Source: JACVRW01 sp963811055 (GTDB lineage Bacteria; Actinomycetota; Thermoleophilia; Solirubrobacterales; Thermoleophilaceae). From it: a stretch of DNA of 64,000 nucleotides. Shown piece by piece: positions 28,234 to 36,863 of this stretch. The stretch covers positions 682,001-746,000 of the forward strand of contig CAWEPQ010000019.1 of assembly GCA_963811055.1 (NCBI GenBank), given 5' to 3'. The notes under the pieces were generated by a model, which ran no database searches, had not been told where the DNA came from, and saw only the letters and a list, made by a program, of their open reading frames with translations. The position numbers were made by a program, and so were the translations under genes. Each line of letters begins with the position of its first letter. Position 1 is the first letter of the stretch.

Positions 28234-29874
28234 TCAGACCAGGTGGTGCTCGAACGCGAACGCGCTCGCGGCGGTGCGGGAAGACACCTGGAGCTTGGCG
28301 AAGATGTTCTGGAGGTGGCGAGCCGCGGTGTGCTCGCTGATCGTGAGCGCCGCCGCGATCTCGCGGTTGCTCCGGCCGGCCGCCACGAGCCGCAGCACCT
28401 CGAGCTCGCGCGCCGTCAGCCCGCCCGTGTGGCCGGTCCCGGCCGGCTCGGCCAGCGAGTCGAGCGCTGCCAGGTCGGGAGCCGCTCCGAGTTCGTCGAA
28501 GGTCGCTCTCGCGGCCTCCAGCTCGAGCGCGGCCGTGTCCTCGTCACCGAGCGCGCGGCAGGCCAGGCCCACCAGCACCCGGGCGCGCGCGGCCTCGTAC
28601 GGGGCCTTGAGCTCCTCCCACAGACTCCAGGCGCGGCGCGTGGCCGTGAGCGCGGCTTCCGCGTCGCCCTCGGCCAGCCGGACGGCGCCCTCGGCCTGAG
28701 CGGCCGCCGCGTCGAGCGCGTCGCTCTGATGACGGCCTGCGATCTCCTCGAGCTCGCGCCAGCCGGCCCGTGCGCCTTCCACATCCTCGGCCGTCAGCGC
28801 GATCTCCACGTACGCGGGCAGCACCACGGCACGCTTCAACGGCTGGGTGGCCTCGCCGGCCGCCCGTCGGATCGAGGCCACCGCGGCCGCGGGGTTGTCC
28901 TGCGCCAGTCGCAGCAGCGCCAGGCCGGGCTGTGGCTCGCGCCCCATGCGGCTGGCCTCGCGATACGCCGTCTCGGCCGCGTGGAACTCCCCCCTCAGGC
29001 GCAGCACCTCGCCCTGCTGGTAGGCGGCCTGGCCCATGGCGCGCTGGTTCACCATGCCGCCCGCCGGGCGCTCCCCGAGCCGGCGCAGCTCGCCGAGCGC
29101 CTCCTCCCAGGCGCCCCCGAGCGTCATGAGCTCGGCACGGTGCACGTGGCAGATGCCCGTGTGGGCGACCATGTCGGGCTGCTGTTCGCACCAGCGGGTC
29201 AGCGCCGCCGTCCATTCACGCGCGCGGCGCAGCTCGTGCGCGTCCTGGCAGACGCTGATCGTGTTGCAGTAGACGAGCCCCGCGCAGATCGGCGAGAGCT
29301 CCCCCGCCGTCACGGACACCATCGTCTCGTCCACCAACCGCCGCCCCTCGTCCGTGCGACCGAGGCTCAGCATCGCGCTGCCCTGGTCCATCCTCGCGAA
29401 CGCCACCAGGTCGCTGTCGCCGCAGCGCTCCCCGATGGCGGCCGCCTCGCCGGCGGTCGCGTAGGCGGCCTCGTAGTCGCGGTCCGCGATCTGCTGGACG
29501 CAGACCGCGGTGAGCAGATACCCGCGCTCCGCGCAGTCGCTGCCCTCACGATCCACCAGCCGCTGCGCGCGCGCGAACCAGCCCGTCGCGGGGGCCGTCT
29601 CGCCACGCAGGAACAGTGTGAGACCGATCCAGAAGGCGCACCGGGCGGCCGGCAGCGCGTGGTCGGCGTCGAGGTGGGAGCGGTGGGCTCGCTCGAGCGC
29701 GGCCACGTACGCGTCGTCGAGACCCAGCATGTAGGCCGAGCGGGCCAGGAGCTCGAGATCGTCCGCGCCGAGCGGCGTGGCGCGATCGGCCTGCGAGAGC
29801 GACTCGTGGGCCTGGGTCCATGAGTGCCTCGCATAGGACTCGCGGCCTCGCTCGACCGCGGCGGTGGCAGTCAC
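28234..29874 (-). CDS. LuxR-family regulator with TPR-rich sensor region
   Basis: 546 residues. The first 460 are helical repeats with TPR character; the last 65 are a LuxR helix-turn-helix, LTARELEVLRLVAAGRSNRE...ISEHTAARHLQNIFAKLQ. It lacks the ATPase domain of the LAL type. GTG start at 29874, one base after the stop of the PLP enzyme gene, so it is translationally coupled to that gene and to the TetR gene before it. It may be another layer of control over this unit. Confidence 0.88.
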   Translation of the reverse strand: MTATAAVERGRESYARHSWTQAHESLSQADRATPLGADDLELLARSAYMLGLDDAYVAALERAHRSHLDADHALPAARCAFWIGLTLFLRGETAPATGWFARAQRLVDREGSDCAERGYLLTAVCVQQIADRDYEAAYATAGEAAAIGERCGDSDLVAFARMDQGSAMLSLGRTDEGRRLVDETMVSVTAGELSPICAGLVYCNTISVCQDAHELRRAREWTAALTRWCEQQPDMVAHTGICHVHRAELMTLGGAWEEALGELRRLGERPAGGMVNQRAMGQAAYQQGEVLRLRGEFHAAETAYREASRMGREPQPGLALLRLAQDNPAAAVASIRRAAGEATQPLKRAVVLPAYVEIALTAEDVEGARAGWRELEEIAGRHQSDALDAAAAQAEGAVRLAEGDAEAALTATRRAWSLWEELKAPYEAARARVLVGLACRALGDEDTAALELEAARATFDELGAAPDLAALDSLAEPAGTGHTGGLTARELEVLRLVAAGRSNREIAAALTISEHTAARHLQNIFAKLQVSSRTAASAFAFEHHLV

Positions 29875-29875
29875 C

Positions 29876-30934
29876 TCAGGTAATTAAGAGCGCCGGCTCC
29901 AGGTCGGCCCAGAGGTCGTCCACGTCCTCGCAGCCGACGCTCATCCTGATCAGGCCGGCGGGGATGTGCTCCTGGCCGGGGTGGGCGTTGCGGCGCTCCA
30001 TCGTGGTCTCCACGCCACCGAGGCTCGTCGCGTGACGGATGATTCGCGTGCTCTGGCAGACCTGATCCGCAGCGGCGGCATCGCCGAGCTCGAAGCTGAC
30101 GATGGCGCCGAAGCCGGGATAGCGAACCCGCTCGACGGCCGAGACCGTGCCAAGGCGAGCCGTGAGCTCCGCGGCGCTGGCCGACGCCTGGCGCAGGCGC
30201 AGCGGCAACGTGCGCATGCCACGGAGGGCGAGAAAGCACTCGAGCGTTCCGGGCGTGGCCCCGGCCACGGAGCGGGCGGTTCGCATCAGTTGCAGCTGCT
30301 CAGGACTCCGGGTCACCGCCACGCCGAGCAACAGGTCGGCGTGGCCGCCCATGAACTTCGTGGCCGAGTGCACGACCACGTCGGCTCCCAGTTGCAGCGG
30401 CCGCTGCTGCAGCGGCGTGGCGAAGGTGTTGTCGACCACCACCTTCGTGCCGTCGCCGCGAGGCGCCGCGCAGATCGCCGCCACGTCAGCCACCTCGAGC
30501 AGCGGATTGGACGGCGACTCCACCCAGAGCATGTCCGCTTCCCCGGCGCGCGCGAGCCAGCGCTCGTCAGCCACAGGGAGGCGCTCCACCCGCCAACCGC
30601 GATCGCGGGTACCGGCCTCGGCAAGCTCTGCCACGCCCTGGTAGCAGTCGTCGCCGAGAACGAGATGCGCCCCCTGCGGTAGCTGGCCCATCGCGGCCGC
30701 GCACGCTCCCATCCCCGAGGCGAACGCCACCGCGTCGCCACCCTCCAAGCCACCGACGACCGCTTCGAACGCCTCCCAGCCCTCCGTGGCTTCGTTGCGG
30801 CTATAGACCCGGTCCGTGCCGTGCAGGAAGTTCGACGCCGGCATCATCGGGACGTTGAGCGGAGCGCCCGGACGATCGTGCGGCCGGCCGCCGATGATCG
30901 CCCAGGTCTCCGGTGTCACCTCATCGCTGCGCAT
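29876..30934 (-). CDS. PLP-dependent Cys/Met metabolism enzyme (cystathionine gamma-synthase/lyase family)
   Basis: 352 residues of the trans-sulfuration fold. PLP-binding lysine in VVVHSATKFMGGHADLLLG (about residue 195), YSRNEATEGWEAFEAVVGGLEGGDAV at the N-terminal active-site loop, VESPSNPLLEVAD, VVDNTFATP, and the C-terminal LGGVETTMERR motif (family usual: SLGGVESL). Reaction may be gamma-elimination or gamma-replacement on homocysteine/cystathionine-type substrates; the exact one is not assignable. Lies between TetR (29 bases upstream) and LuxR genes. Confidence 0.88.
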   Translation of the reverse strand: MRSDEVTPETWAIIGGRPHDRPGAPLNVPMMPASNFLHGTDRVYSRNEATEGWEAFEAVVGGLEGGDAVAFASGMGACAAAMGQLPQGAHLVLGDDCYQGVAELAEAGTRDRGWRVERLPVADERWLARAGEADMLWVESPSNPLLEVADVAAICAAPRGDGTKVVVDNTFATPLQQRPLQLGADVVVHSATKFMGGHADLLLGVAVTRSPEQLQLMRTARSVAGATPGTLECFLALRGMRTLPLRLRQASASAAELTARLGTVSAVERVRYPGFGAIVSFELGDAAAADQVCQSTRIIRHATSLGGVETTMERRNAHPGQEHIPAGLIRMSVGCEDVDDLWADLEPALLIT

Positions 30935-30963
30935 AGGTCCACCGCATGATTGCGGACTCGACG

Positions 30964-31578
30964 CTAGTCAGACGAATCGCCGCGCAGGCCCAGCGCTCCG
31001 CGCATCGCGGCACGCGTGCGGTCGAGCGCGGTCGCGTCGGAGGTGACCCGGCCGGCCACGCTACCGCCCGACGCGAGGCTGTGGAGCTCGAAGGCCACGT
31101 CGGCCGGGACGCGGCCCGGCGGCAGGTCGCCCGCCTCGAGCGCCACGCGTGCCTCCTCCTCAAGAACGGCCAGCCAGCGGCGCACCGCGGTCGCGACGTC
31201 GTCACGCAGCGGTCCGGGCCGGGCGTCGTATTCCACGGAGGCAGTGGTCACGAAGCAGCCGCCCGGGAACACCCCCTCGCGCAGGTGGGCGATCCAGGCG
31301 TCCACGATCGCCTCCAGCCGGGGGAGGCCGGGCTCGGCCCGGGCCGCGGGGCGCCAGACAGCGCCGGTGAAGCGCTCGATGGCAGCGGCGAGCGTGGCGC
31401 GCTGCAGCGCCTCCTTGTCCCCGAAGCGGCCGATCAGGCCGCTCTTGCTCATCTCGAGCTGAGTCGCCAGCCGCCCGATGGTGAGGCCCTCGAGGCCGTT
31501 GACCGAAGCGATGTCGATCGCCGCCTCGACCACGGAGGCGCGGCTATCGGCTACGGCGACTGCGCTGCGGCGGGGCAT
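30964..31578 (-). CDS. TetR-family repressor
   Basis: 204 residues. N-terminal helix-turn-helix VEAAIDIASVNGLEGLTIGRLATQLEMSK...LIGRFGDKEAL, the TetR pattern. C-terminal ligand domain with the PGGCFVTTASVEYDARPGP segment, frequent in the TetR_C_7-like subgroup. It is divergent from the MBL hydrolase gene, with a strong palindrome in between (31592-31615), and precedes the PLP enzyme in its own direction. Likely represses both. Confidence 0.9.
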   Translation of the reverse strand: MPRRSAVAVADSRASVVEAAIDIASVNGLEGLTIGRLATQLEMSKSGLIGRFGDKEALQRATLAAAIERFTGAVWRPAARAEPGLPRLEAIVDAWIAHLREGVFPGGCFVTTASVEYDARPGPLRDDVATAVRRWLAVLEEEARVALEAGDLPPGRVPADVAFELHSLASGGSVAGRVTSDATALDRTRAAMRGALGLRGDSSD

Positions 31579-31591
31579 CGAGACCGAAGTT

Positions 31592-31615
31592 TACAGAACG
31601 AACGATCGTTCTGTA
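31592..31615. promoter_or_regulatory. Probable TetR operator (10-base perfect inverted repeat)
   Basis: TACAGAACGA-ACGA-TCGTTCTGTA: two perfect 10-base arms with a 4-base spacer, placed between the divergent TetR and MBL starts (13 bases from the TetR start, 10 before the MBL start). Palindromes of this size and position are the usual targets of TetR dimers, so autoregulation and repression of both sides is inferred. Confidence 0.8.
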
Positions 31616-31625
31616 TAGTCGCCTG

Positions 31626-32429
31626 ATGCGACTGACGTGGCTGGGCTGGGCCGGGGTGGAGCTGGAGGCAGGCGGCGCGACCGTGGTGCTCGACCCGCTG
31701 GCCGACGCCGCTGCGGTGTTCGCGCCCCTGGGGGAGCGCTTCGCCGGCGCGCCCCTGCCGCGGGTGGTCGCGCCGGCCGCGGGCCGCGCGCTGGCCGGGC
31801 TGGTGAGCCACCTGCACCGCGATCACGCCGACGCGGCGGCGCTCGTCGCGGCGCTGGCTCCGGGCGCGCCGGTGCTCGGGCCGCCGGCCGGGAACGGGGA
31901 GGGCCTCGAGGAGATCGCGCTCGCGCAGGCCGAGCATGAGCTGGCGGCGTCGGGGCTGACGCCGCGGCGCGTCGCGCCGTGGGAGTCGGCCACCGCCGGC
32001 CCATTTACCCTGACCGCGCTCCCGGCGGTCGACGGCACGGGGGACCCGCAGGTGTCGTGGCTGGTGGAGGCCGAAGGAGTGCGGGTGCTGCATCTCGGCG
32101 ACACGATGATGCACGGGTACTGGTGGCGCATGGCGCTGCGCCACGGCCCCTTCGACGCCGTCCTGGCGCCGGTCAACGGCGCGGTGGTGGGGTTCCCGCA
32201 CCGCCGCCCGGCAAGCCCAGGTCCCGTGGTGCTCGACCCGGAGCAGGCAGCCGTGGCCGCCGAGATCCTCGGCGCCCGCCTGGCGGTCCCGATCCACGCC
32301 GAGGGGTACGAGATCGACGGCGTCTATGTGCCGGTGGAGGACGCCGCACAACGCTTCGCCGCCGCTGCGGCAGACTGTGGCGTGGCGGCCCGGGCGCTCG
32401 AGCCCGGCGAGGCCATCGACCTCACCTAG
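31626..32429 (+). CDS. MBL-fold metal-dependent hydrolase (UlaG-like)
   Basis: 267 residues of beta-lactamase fold. Metal-binding residues: SHLHRDHADAAAL (HxHxDH variant, about residue 61), HLGDTMMHG (about 158) and IPIHAEGYEID-type IHAEGYEIDG near 220. The family includes L-ascorbate-6-phosphate lactonases and other phosphodiesterase-like enzymes. Start ATG at 31626 directly after the operator. Its stop shares CTAG with the opposing gene. Confidence 0.87.
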   Translation: MRLTWLGWAGVELEAGGATVVLDPLADAAAVFAPLGERFAGAPLPRVVAPAAGRALAGLVSHLHRDHADAAALVAALAPGAPVLGPPAGNGEGLEEIALAQAEHELAASGLTPRRVAPWESATAGPFTLTALPAVDGTGDPQVSWLVEAEGVRVLHLGDTMMHGYWWRMALRHGPFDAVLAPVNGAVVGFPHRRPASPGPVVLDPEQAAVAAEILGARLAVPIHAEGYEIDGVYVPVEDAAQRFAAAAADCGVAARALEPGEAIDLT

Positions 32430-32860
32430 CTGAGCTGGCGCACGACCCGCAGGGCGTCGAACGCGACGCGGCCGTCGCTCTGGATCGCGCCGGAGCGGTC
32501 TCGAAGGGTGAACGGCAGCAGGTTGAGAACGCCCAGCAGCCCACCGGCCATTGAGCACCACAACAGGTCGTGTACGAGGCCCGAGGTGGGTGCGGCCGAG
32601 AGAAGCACGGCACATATCACCGTTCCGCCGAGCGACGCGAGCGGACCGGCGAGGGCCACGAGGAGGACGTCGCGGGCTGTGGCGCGTTCCGCGCCGAAGC
32701 TCACCTCGCCCGCGCTGGGCCGGAGGCTCAGCGCATGAATCTGCGCCGTTATACGCCCCAGCGGGCGGCGACAACGCCATAAGAGGAACACCGCGAGGAT
32801 GCCGGGCGACGCGTCCATGAAACGGACGAACGCATCCGCCATGTCGTACAGGAGCCCCAC
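32426..32860 (-). CDS. M50-like membrane protein lacking the HExxH motif
   Basis: 144 residues, with hydrophobic segments at about 18-30, 65-85, and 95-115. The ALAGPLASLGGTVICAVLL and GVLNLLPFTLRD...SDGRVAFDAL segments look like the central and C-terminal transmembrane parts of site-2 metalloproteases (NLLPL...DGGR), but the zinc-binding HExxH helix is absent, so it cannot be a protease as read. It may be a shortened relic or a non-catalytic homologue. Confidence 0.6.
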   Translation of the reverse strand: MGLLYDMADAFVRFMDASPGILAVFLLWRCRRPLGRITAQIHALSLRPSAGEVSFGAERATARDVLLVALAGPLASLGGTVICAVLLSAAPTSGLVHDLLWCSMAGGLLGVLNLLPFTLRDRSGAIQSDGRVAFDALRVVRQLS

Positions 32861-32976
32861 GATTCCTACGTCGGGTGAAGAGGCTGGTTTCTAGAGCCAT
32901 TGCCCAGGAATCTGGGATGGACCCGACGGCTCGCAGCGTGGACCCTGTGCGCAACCCACAACCGGGAGGCACACAC

Positions 32977-33549
32977 ATGGGAAGGATCGTCGTGACGGAG
33001 TACATCTCACTCGACGGAGTGATCGAGGCGCCCGGAGGCACCGAGGATTACAGGCACGTGAACTGGGCCATGGACTTCGACCGCGGCCCCGAGGGCGATG
33101 AGTTCAAGGAGAAGGAGAACCGGGACGCCGACGCGGTCCTGCTGGGACGCATCACCTACGAGGAGTTCGCCAAGTCCTGGCCTGCGATGGAGGGCGACTT
33201 CGCGGACAAGCTCAACAGCGTCGCCAAGCACGTGGTCTCCTCGACGTTGGAGGAGCCACTCGAGTGGAGCAACTCCCACCTGCTCGAGGGCCCGCTGATC
33301 GCCGAGGTCGAAAAGCTGAGAGAGGGCACGAGCGGCGACATCGTCGTCCACGGCAGCGCCCGGCTCGCCCAGGAGCTCTTCGAGCATGGCCTCGTGGACG
33401 AGCTACGCCTGATGGTCTACCCGATCGTCCTCGGGTCGGGCAAGCGCCTGTTCGCATCGACGAGCGACAAGAGGCGCATGCGGCTCACCCACTCGAAGAC
33501 GGTCGGCGACGGCATCACGATCCTCGTGTACGAGCCGGCGATGAGTTAG
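32977..33549 (+). CDS. Dihydrofolate reductase-like (RibD C-terminal) protein
   Basis: 190 residues. Start ATG at 32977 with a GGGAGG ribosome site, chosen over an in-frame ATG at 32917 because RIVVTEYISLDGVIEAPGG is the usual N-terminus. VLLGRITYEEFAKSWP, GDIVVHGSARLAQELFEHGLVDELRLMVYPIVLGSGKRLF are the RibD_C/DHFR-like core with the NADPH-binding part. Actual reductase substrate unknown. Confidence 0.9.
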   Translation: MGRIVVTEYISLDGVIEAPGGTEDYRHVNWAMDFDRGPEGDEFKEKENRDADAVLLGRITYEEFAKSWPAMEGDFADKLNSVAKHVVSSTLEEPLEWSNSHLLEGPLIAEVEKLREGTSGDIVVHGSARLAQELFEHGLVDELRLMVYPIVLGSGKRLFASTSDKRRMRLTHSKTVGDGITILVYEPAMS

Positions 33550-33606
33550 GCCTCGGGCCCCGGTCTCAGGTACGACTCCCCCAAGCGAACGAAGGAGACC
33601 CCCCAG

Positions 33607-33969
33607 ATGGCCGGTTATGTAGACGGATTCGTCATGCCCCTGCCGAAGTCGAATGTCGACAAATATCGCGAGATCGCGACGAAGGCGGGCCAGCTGTGGA
33701 TTGAGCACGGCGCGCTCGACTACAAGGAGTGCCTGGCCGACGACGTGCAGGTGGGCGAGGTGACCTCGTTCCCCCGCAGCGTCAAGCTGGAGGACGACGA
33801 GACCGTGATCTTCGCCTGGATCGCCTACGAGTCACGCCAGCACCGGGACGAGGTCAACGCCAAGGTGATGGACGACGAGCGCATGAAGTCGATGATGGAT
33901 CCGGCCGGCGGGATCACCGACTACAAGCGGATGATCTATGGCGGTTTCGAGGTGATCGTCGAGTTCTGA
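33607..33969 (+). CDS. DUF1428 (YbaA-like) protein
   Basis: 120 residues. YVDGFVMPLPKSNVDKYREIA at the N-terminus, GALDYKECLADDV, FAWIAYESRQHRDEVNAKVMDDERM and the final GGFEVIVEF define the DUF1428 family, a ferredoxin-like alpha/beta fold of unknown function. Start ATG preceded by AAGGAGACC. Follows the DHFR-like gene by 57 bases and is probably in one unit with it. Confidence 0.9.
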   Translation: MAGYVDGFVMPLPKSNVDKYREIATKAGQLWIEHGALDYKECLADDVQVGEVTSFPRSVKLEDDETVIFAWIAYESRQHRDEVNAKVMDDERMKSMMDPAGGITDYKRMIYGGFEVIVEF

Positions 33970-33982
33970 CGCTCCGGCTCGG

Positions 33983-34855
33983 CTAGCCGAGCGCGCCCGC
34001 GGCGAAGGTGTCGCAGCGGCTCGGGTCGCCGGTGCGGTATCCGGTGTCGAACCACTCCTGGCGAGAGGCGGAGGAGCCATGCGTCCACGCCTCCCTGTCC
34101 ACCCGCCCGGTGGCGCGCTGCTGGATGCGATCGTCGCCGACCGCGGCCGCGGCGTCGAGGCCGTCGGCGATGTCCTGTCGCGTCAGATCCTCGATGAAGC
34201 CCGTGTCCACGGCGTTGGCGGCCCAGACGCCGGCGTAACAGTCGGCCTGGAGCTCCAGCCGCACGGACCCCGACGTCTCACCCTGGCGATCCCCACCTAC
34301 CCGCTCGTCGTCGCCGAGGAGATGCTGGACGTGGTGGCCGTACTCGTGAGCGATCACGTACGCCTCCGCGAATGGGCCGCCGCGCGCGCCGAACTGCGAG
34401 CGCAGCTGGTCGTAGAAGCCGAGATCGATGTAGACCGTTTGGTCGCCCGGGCAATAGAACGGGCCGACCGCCGAGGTGGCCCCTCCGCAGGCGGTCGAGG
34501 TCTGGCCGGTGAAGAAGCGCGTGGGGGCCTCGCGGTAGTTGCGGACGTGATTGCTCCAGTAGGCCTGAACGGAGTTGACGACGCCGACGATCCGGCAGTC
34601 GTCGCGCTGGTTGGCGTCGCGCCCGGTGCGGCAGGCCTCTGAGAGCTCCTCCGCCGGAGCCGAGGAGGAGGGGCCGGTGCCGAGCGACAGCGGATCGGTG
34701 CCGTCGCTGCCGGTGACGTCGACCCCGAGCAGCGCGAGCACGAGGACCACGACGATCGCTCCGGCGCCCCCGCCGACCGCGACGCCGCGCCCGCGAACGC
34801 CGCGCTGGTCTTGGACCTGACCTGTGTCGAGCCGAGCCCCTGGACGAAAGCGCAC
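33983..34855 (-). CDS. Putative neutral zinc metallopeptidase (YpfJ-type)
   Basis: 290 residues. Basic N-terminus, one membrane helix AIVVVLVLALLGV (about residues 33-46), a serine-rich linker, then a periplasmic-type domain with the zinc motif VIAHEYGHHVQHLLG (HExxH, about residue 170), LELQADCYAGVWA with the third ligand region near 205, and a final TFAAG tail. Family-level call from these motifs; peptide substrates not known. Confidence 0.9.
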   Translation of the reverse strand: MRFRPGARLDTGQVQDQRGVRGRGVAVGGGAGAIVVVLVLALLGVDVTGSDGTDPLSLGTGPSSSAPAEELSEACRTGRDANQRDDCRIVGVVNSVQAYWSNHVRNYREAPTRFFTGQTSTACGGATSAVGPFYCPGDQTVYIDLGFYDQLRSQFGARGGPFAEAYVIAHEYGHHVQHLLGDDERVGGDRQGETSGSVRLELQADCYAGVWAANAVDTGFIEDLTRQDIADGLDAAAAVGDDRIQQRATGRVDREAWTHGSSASRQEWFDTGYRTGDPSRCDTFAAGALG

Positions 34856-34924
34856 GGTGTGAGTCTTACCTGAACTTTCGGCCCCCCGGTCAAGTCACCC
34901 GGGCGATCGTCCGATCCTTGAGGA

Positions 34925-35878
34925 ATGCCCACCGAATCAGCCTTGCCGATCACGGGCGCGCGCCGCCTGGTCACCCGCAGCGACTTCGACGGTCTCGTAT
35001 GCGCCGCCCTGATGAAGGAGCTCGGGATGCTCGAGGACATCCTGTTCGTCCATCCCAAGGACGTGCAGGACGGCAAGGTCGAGCTGACGGCCAACGACGT
35101 GACCACCAACCTGCCGTATCGCCCTGAGGTCGCGATGTCGTTCGACCATCACAGCTCCGAGGACACCCGCGTGACCGAGGACGCCGGAAACCGGGTGGCG
35201 ATCTCGAGCGCCGACTCGGCCGCTCGCGTCGTCTACGAGTACTTCGGGGGCGCGCAGCGCTTCCGGCGGGTGAGCGCCGAGATGATGGAGGCCGTGGACA
35301 AGGCGGACGCCGCGAAGTTCAGCGAGCGCGAGATCCTCGATCCACAGGGCTGGATCCTGCTCAGCTTCCTGATGGACCCGCGCACCGGCCTCGGCCGCTT
35401 CCGCGACTTCGGCATCTCGAACTACGAGCTGATGATGCAGCTGATCGACCTCTGCCTCGAGCGCAGCGTGGACGAGATCCTCGCCACCCCCGATGTGGCC
35501 GAGCGCGTGGACCTCTACCGCGAGCACGCCGCGGCCGCCGTCGAGCAGATCCGGCGCTGCTCCACGGTGCACGGACAGGTGGTGGTGCTCGACCTCCGCG
35601 ACGAGGAGCTCATCCACCCGACCAATCGCTTCATGATCTACGCGTTGCACCCCCATTGCACGGTCTCGGTTCACGTCCTGTGGGGCCTGCGTCAGCAGAA
35701 CACCGTGCTGGCGGTCGGGCGCTCGATCATCGACCGTTCATCGACGTTCGACATCGGCCGGCTGATGCTCGCCCACGGAGGCGGGGGCCACGAGGCGGCC
35801 GGCACCTGTCAGATCGCCAACGACCGCGCCGAGGCCGTTCTCGCCGAGATCGTCGGCACGATCGACGCGTCGGGCTAG
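34925..35878 (+). CDS. DHH-family phosphoesterase
   Basis: 317 residues. Motif I SDFDGLVCAALM, the DHH motif in MSFDHHSSEDTR (about residue 78), SSADSAARVVYEYFG, and the C-terminal DHHA1 GGGGHEAAGTCQI are all present. Enzymes with this architecture degrade nano-RNA or cyclic dinucleotides, or act as exopolyphosphatase. Stop shares CTAG with the opposing repeat protein gene. Confidence 0.9.
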   Translation: MPTESALPITGARRLVTRSDFDGLVCAALMKELGMLEDILFVHPKDVQDGKVELTANDVTTNLPYRPEVAMSFDHHSSEDTRVTEDAGNRVAISSADSAARVVYEYFGGAQRFRRVSAEMMEAVDKADAAKFSEREILDPQGWILLSFLMDPRTGLGRFRDFGISNYELMMQLIDLCLERSVDEILATPDVAERVDLYREHAAAAVEQIRRCSTVHGQVVVLDLRDEELIHPTNRFMIYALHPHCTVSVHVLWGLRQQNTVLAVGRSIIDRSSTFDIGRLMLAHGGGGHEAAGTCQIANDRAEAVLAEIVGTIDASG

Positions 35879-36720
35879 AAGAAGCTCCCCACTCGCAGAA
35901 TCATCATCTGGGCGTACTCCACCGCCTCGAAGCCGTCCGTGTTGCACCAGAGGCTGACCTCGCCGCCGCCCGACGGCACCTGGGCGCCCCCGTTCATCGA
36001 CAGCGATCGCCACACGACCGAGCCCTGGTCATGGAACATCCGCCGGTCTCTGGCGCCGCCGACGAAGTTGTTGTCGCTGCCGCGGAGCTCGCAGGTCACG
36101 TCCCTGTACGTGTCGCAGGTCCCAAAGCAGGGCGTCTCGCCGCGGACGTTCGCCGTGGCGGAAATCGCATAAGAGCCCGCCGGCACGTTCTTGCCCGCGA
36201 CCTTGCGCATCTCCAGGCCCAGGACCACCGAGGCGGCGGGTCCGGCGAACGCGACCGCGGTGGCCGGCGGCAGGTTCAGGTTGAGCGTCGACTCGTTGAT
36301 GTCGGTGCCGGTGAGCGTGTTGTCGGCCACCTTGGCCGAGTTGACCGTTCCGTCGGCGAGGTCGACCTGGCCGATCTGCCCGTCGGTGATGTCGAACCCG
36401 GTGAGCGAGTTGTCGGTGACCACTCGGCCGTTGACCGAGCCGTCGATGAAGTCGCCGTTGCCGAGCGAGAAGTCCTTGATGTCGGCGTTGGTGAGGGTTC
36501 CGTCGATCACGTCCTCGCCGATGAAGCTGTGCACGTCGAAGGTGTTCAGTGAGTTGTCCTTGACGTCGGCGGAGCCGATCTCGCCGTCCACGATGTCCGA
36601 GCTCCGGATCGTGTTGGCGGCGTAGGCCCCGGTGCCACCGAGGGCCACGAACAGGCCCAGGTATGCGACGACGGTGGCGTGGTTCGGTAGGCGGAACTTG
36701 GCGAACGGACTGGGAAGCAT
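35875..36720 (-). CDS. Exported repeat protein with SLxxxDIxDGxI repeats
   Basis: 281 residues. Start ATG at 36720 is chosen because a signal-like region (FAKFRLPNHATVVAYLGLFVALGGTGAYA) follows it. From residue 32 on there are about eight 15-20-residue repeats around D-I-x-D-G or V-x-D-N-S-L (SSDIVDGEIG, DVIDGTLTNADI, DNSLTGFDITDGQIG, DLADGTVNSAKVADNTL). The last 120 residues form a separate domain with four cysteines. Likely a surface beta-solenoid protein; function unknown. Confidence 0.8.
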   Translation of the reverse strand: MLPSPFAKFRLPNHATVVAYLGLFVALGGTGAYAANTIRSSDIVDGEIGSADVKDNSLNTFDVHSFIGEDVIDGTLTNADIKDFSLGNGDFIDGSVNGRVVTDNSLTGFDITDGQIGQVDLADGTVNSAKVADNTLTGTDINESTLNLNLPPATAVAFAGPAASVVLGLEMRKVAGKNVPAGSYAISATANVRGETPCFGTCDTYRDVTCELRGSDNNFVGGARDRRMFHDQGSVVWRSLSMNGGAQVPSGGGEVSLWCNTDGFEAVEYAQMMILRVGSFF

Positions 36721-36736
36721 TGGTACGTCCCCTCTC

Positions 36737-36754
36737 TGCGGCTCGTAAGCCGCA
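36737..36754 (-). other. Hairpin in the 5' leader of the repeat-protein gene
   Basis: TGCGGCT-CGTA-AGCCGCA, seven-base arms with a 4-base loop, 16 bases before the start codon at 36720 (upstream of it on the minus strand). It could hold an operator or an RNA structure that covers the ribosome site. Confidence 0.45.
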
Positions 36755-36863
36755 CCGCTGGATCGCCACGAGCGTCCCATCCGGCCCCGCTCCCCGAAAA
36801 CCTGGAAATCCCTACTCATTGCTCGCTGACCGGCAGGGCGAACCGCCTGATACAAGTCCGGGC

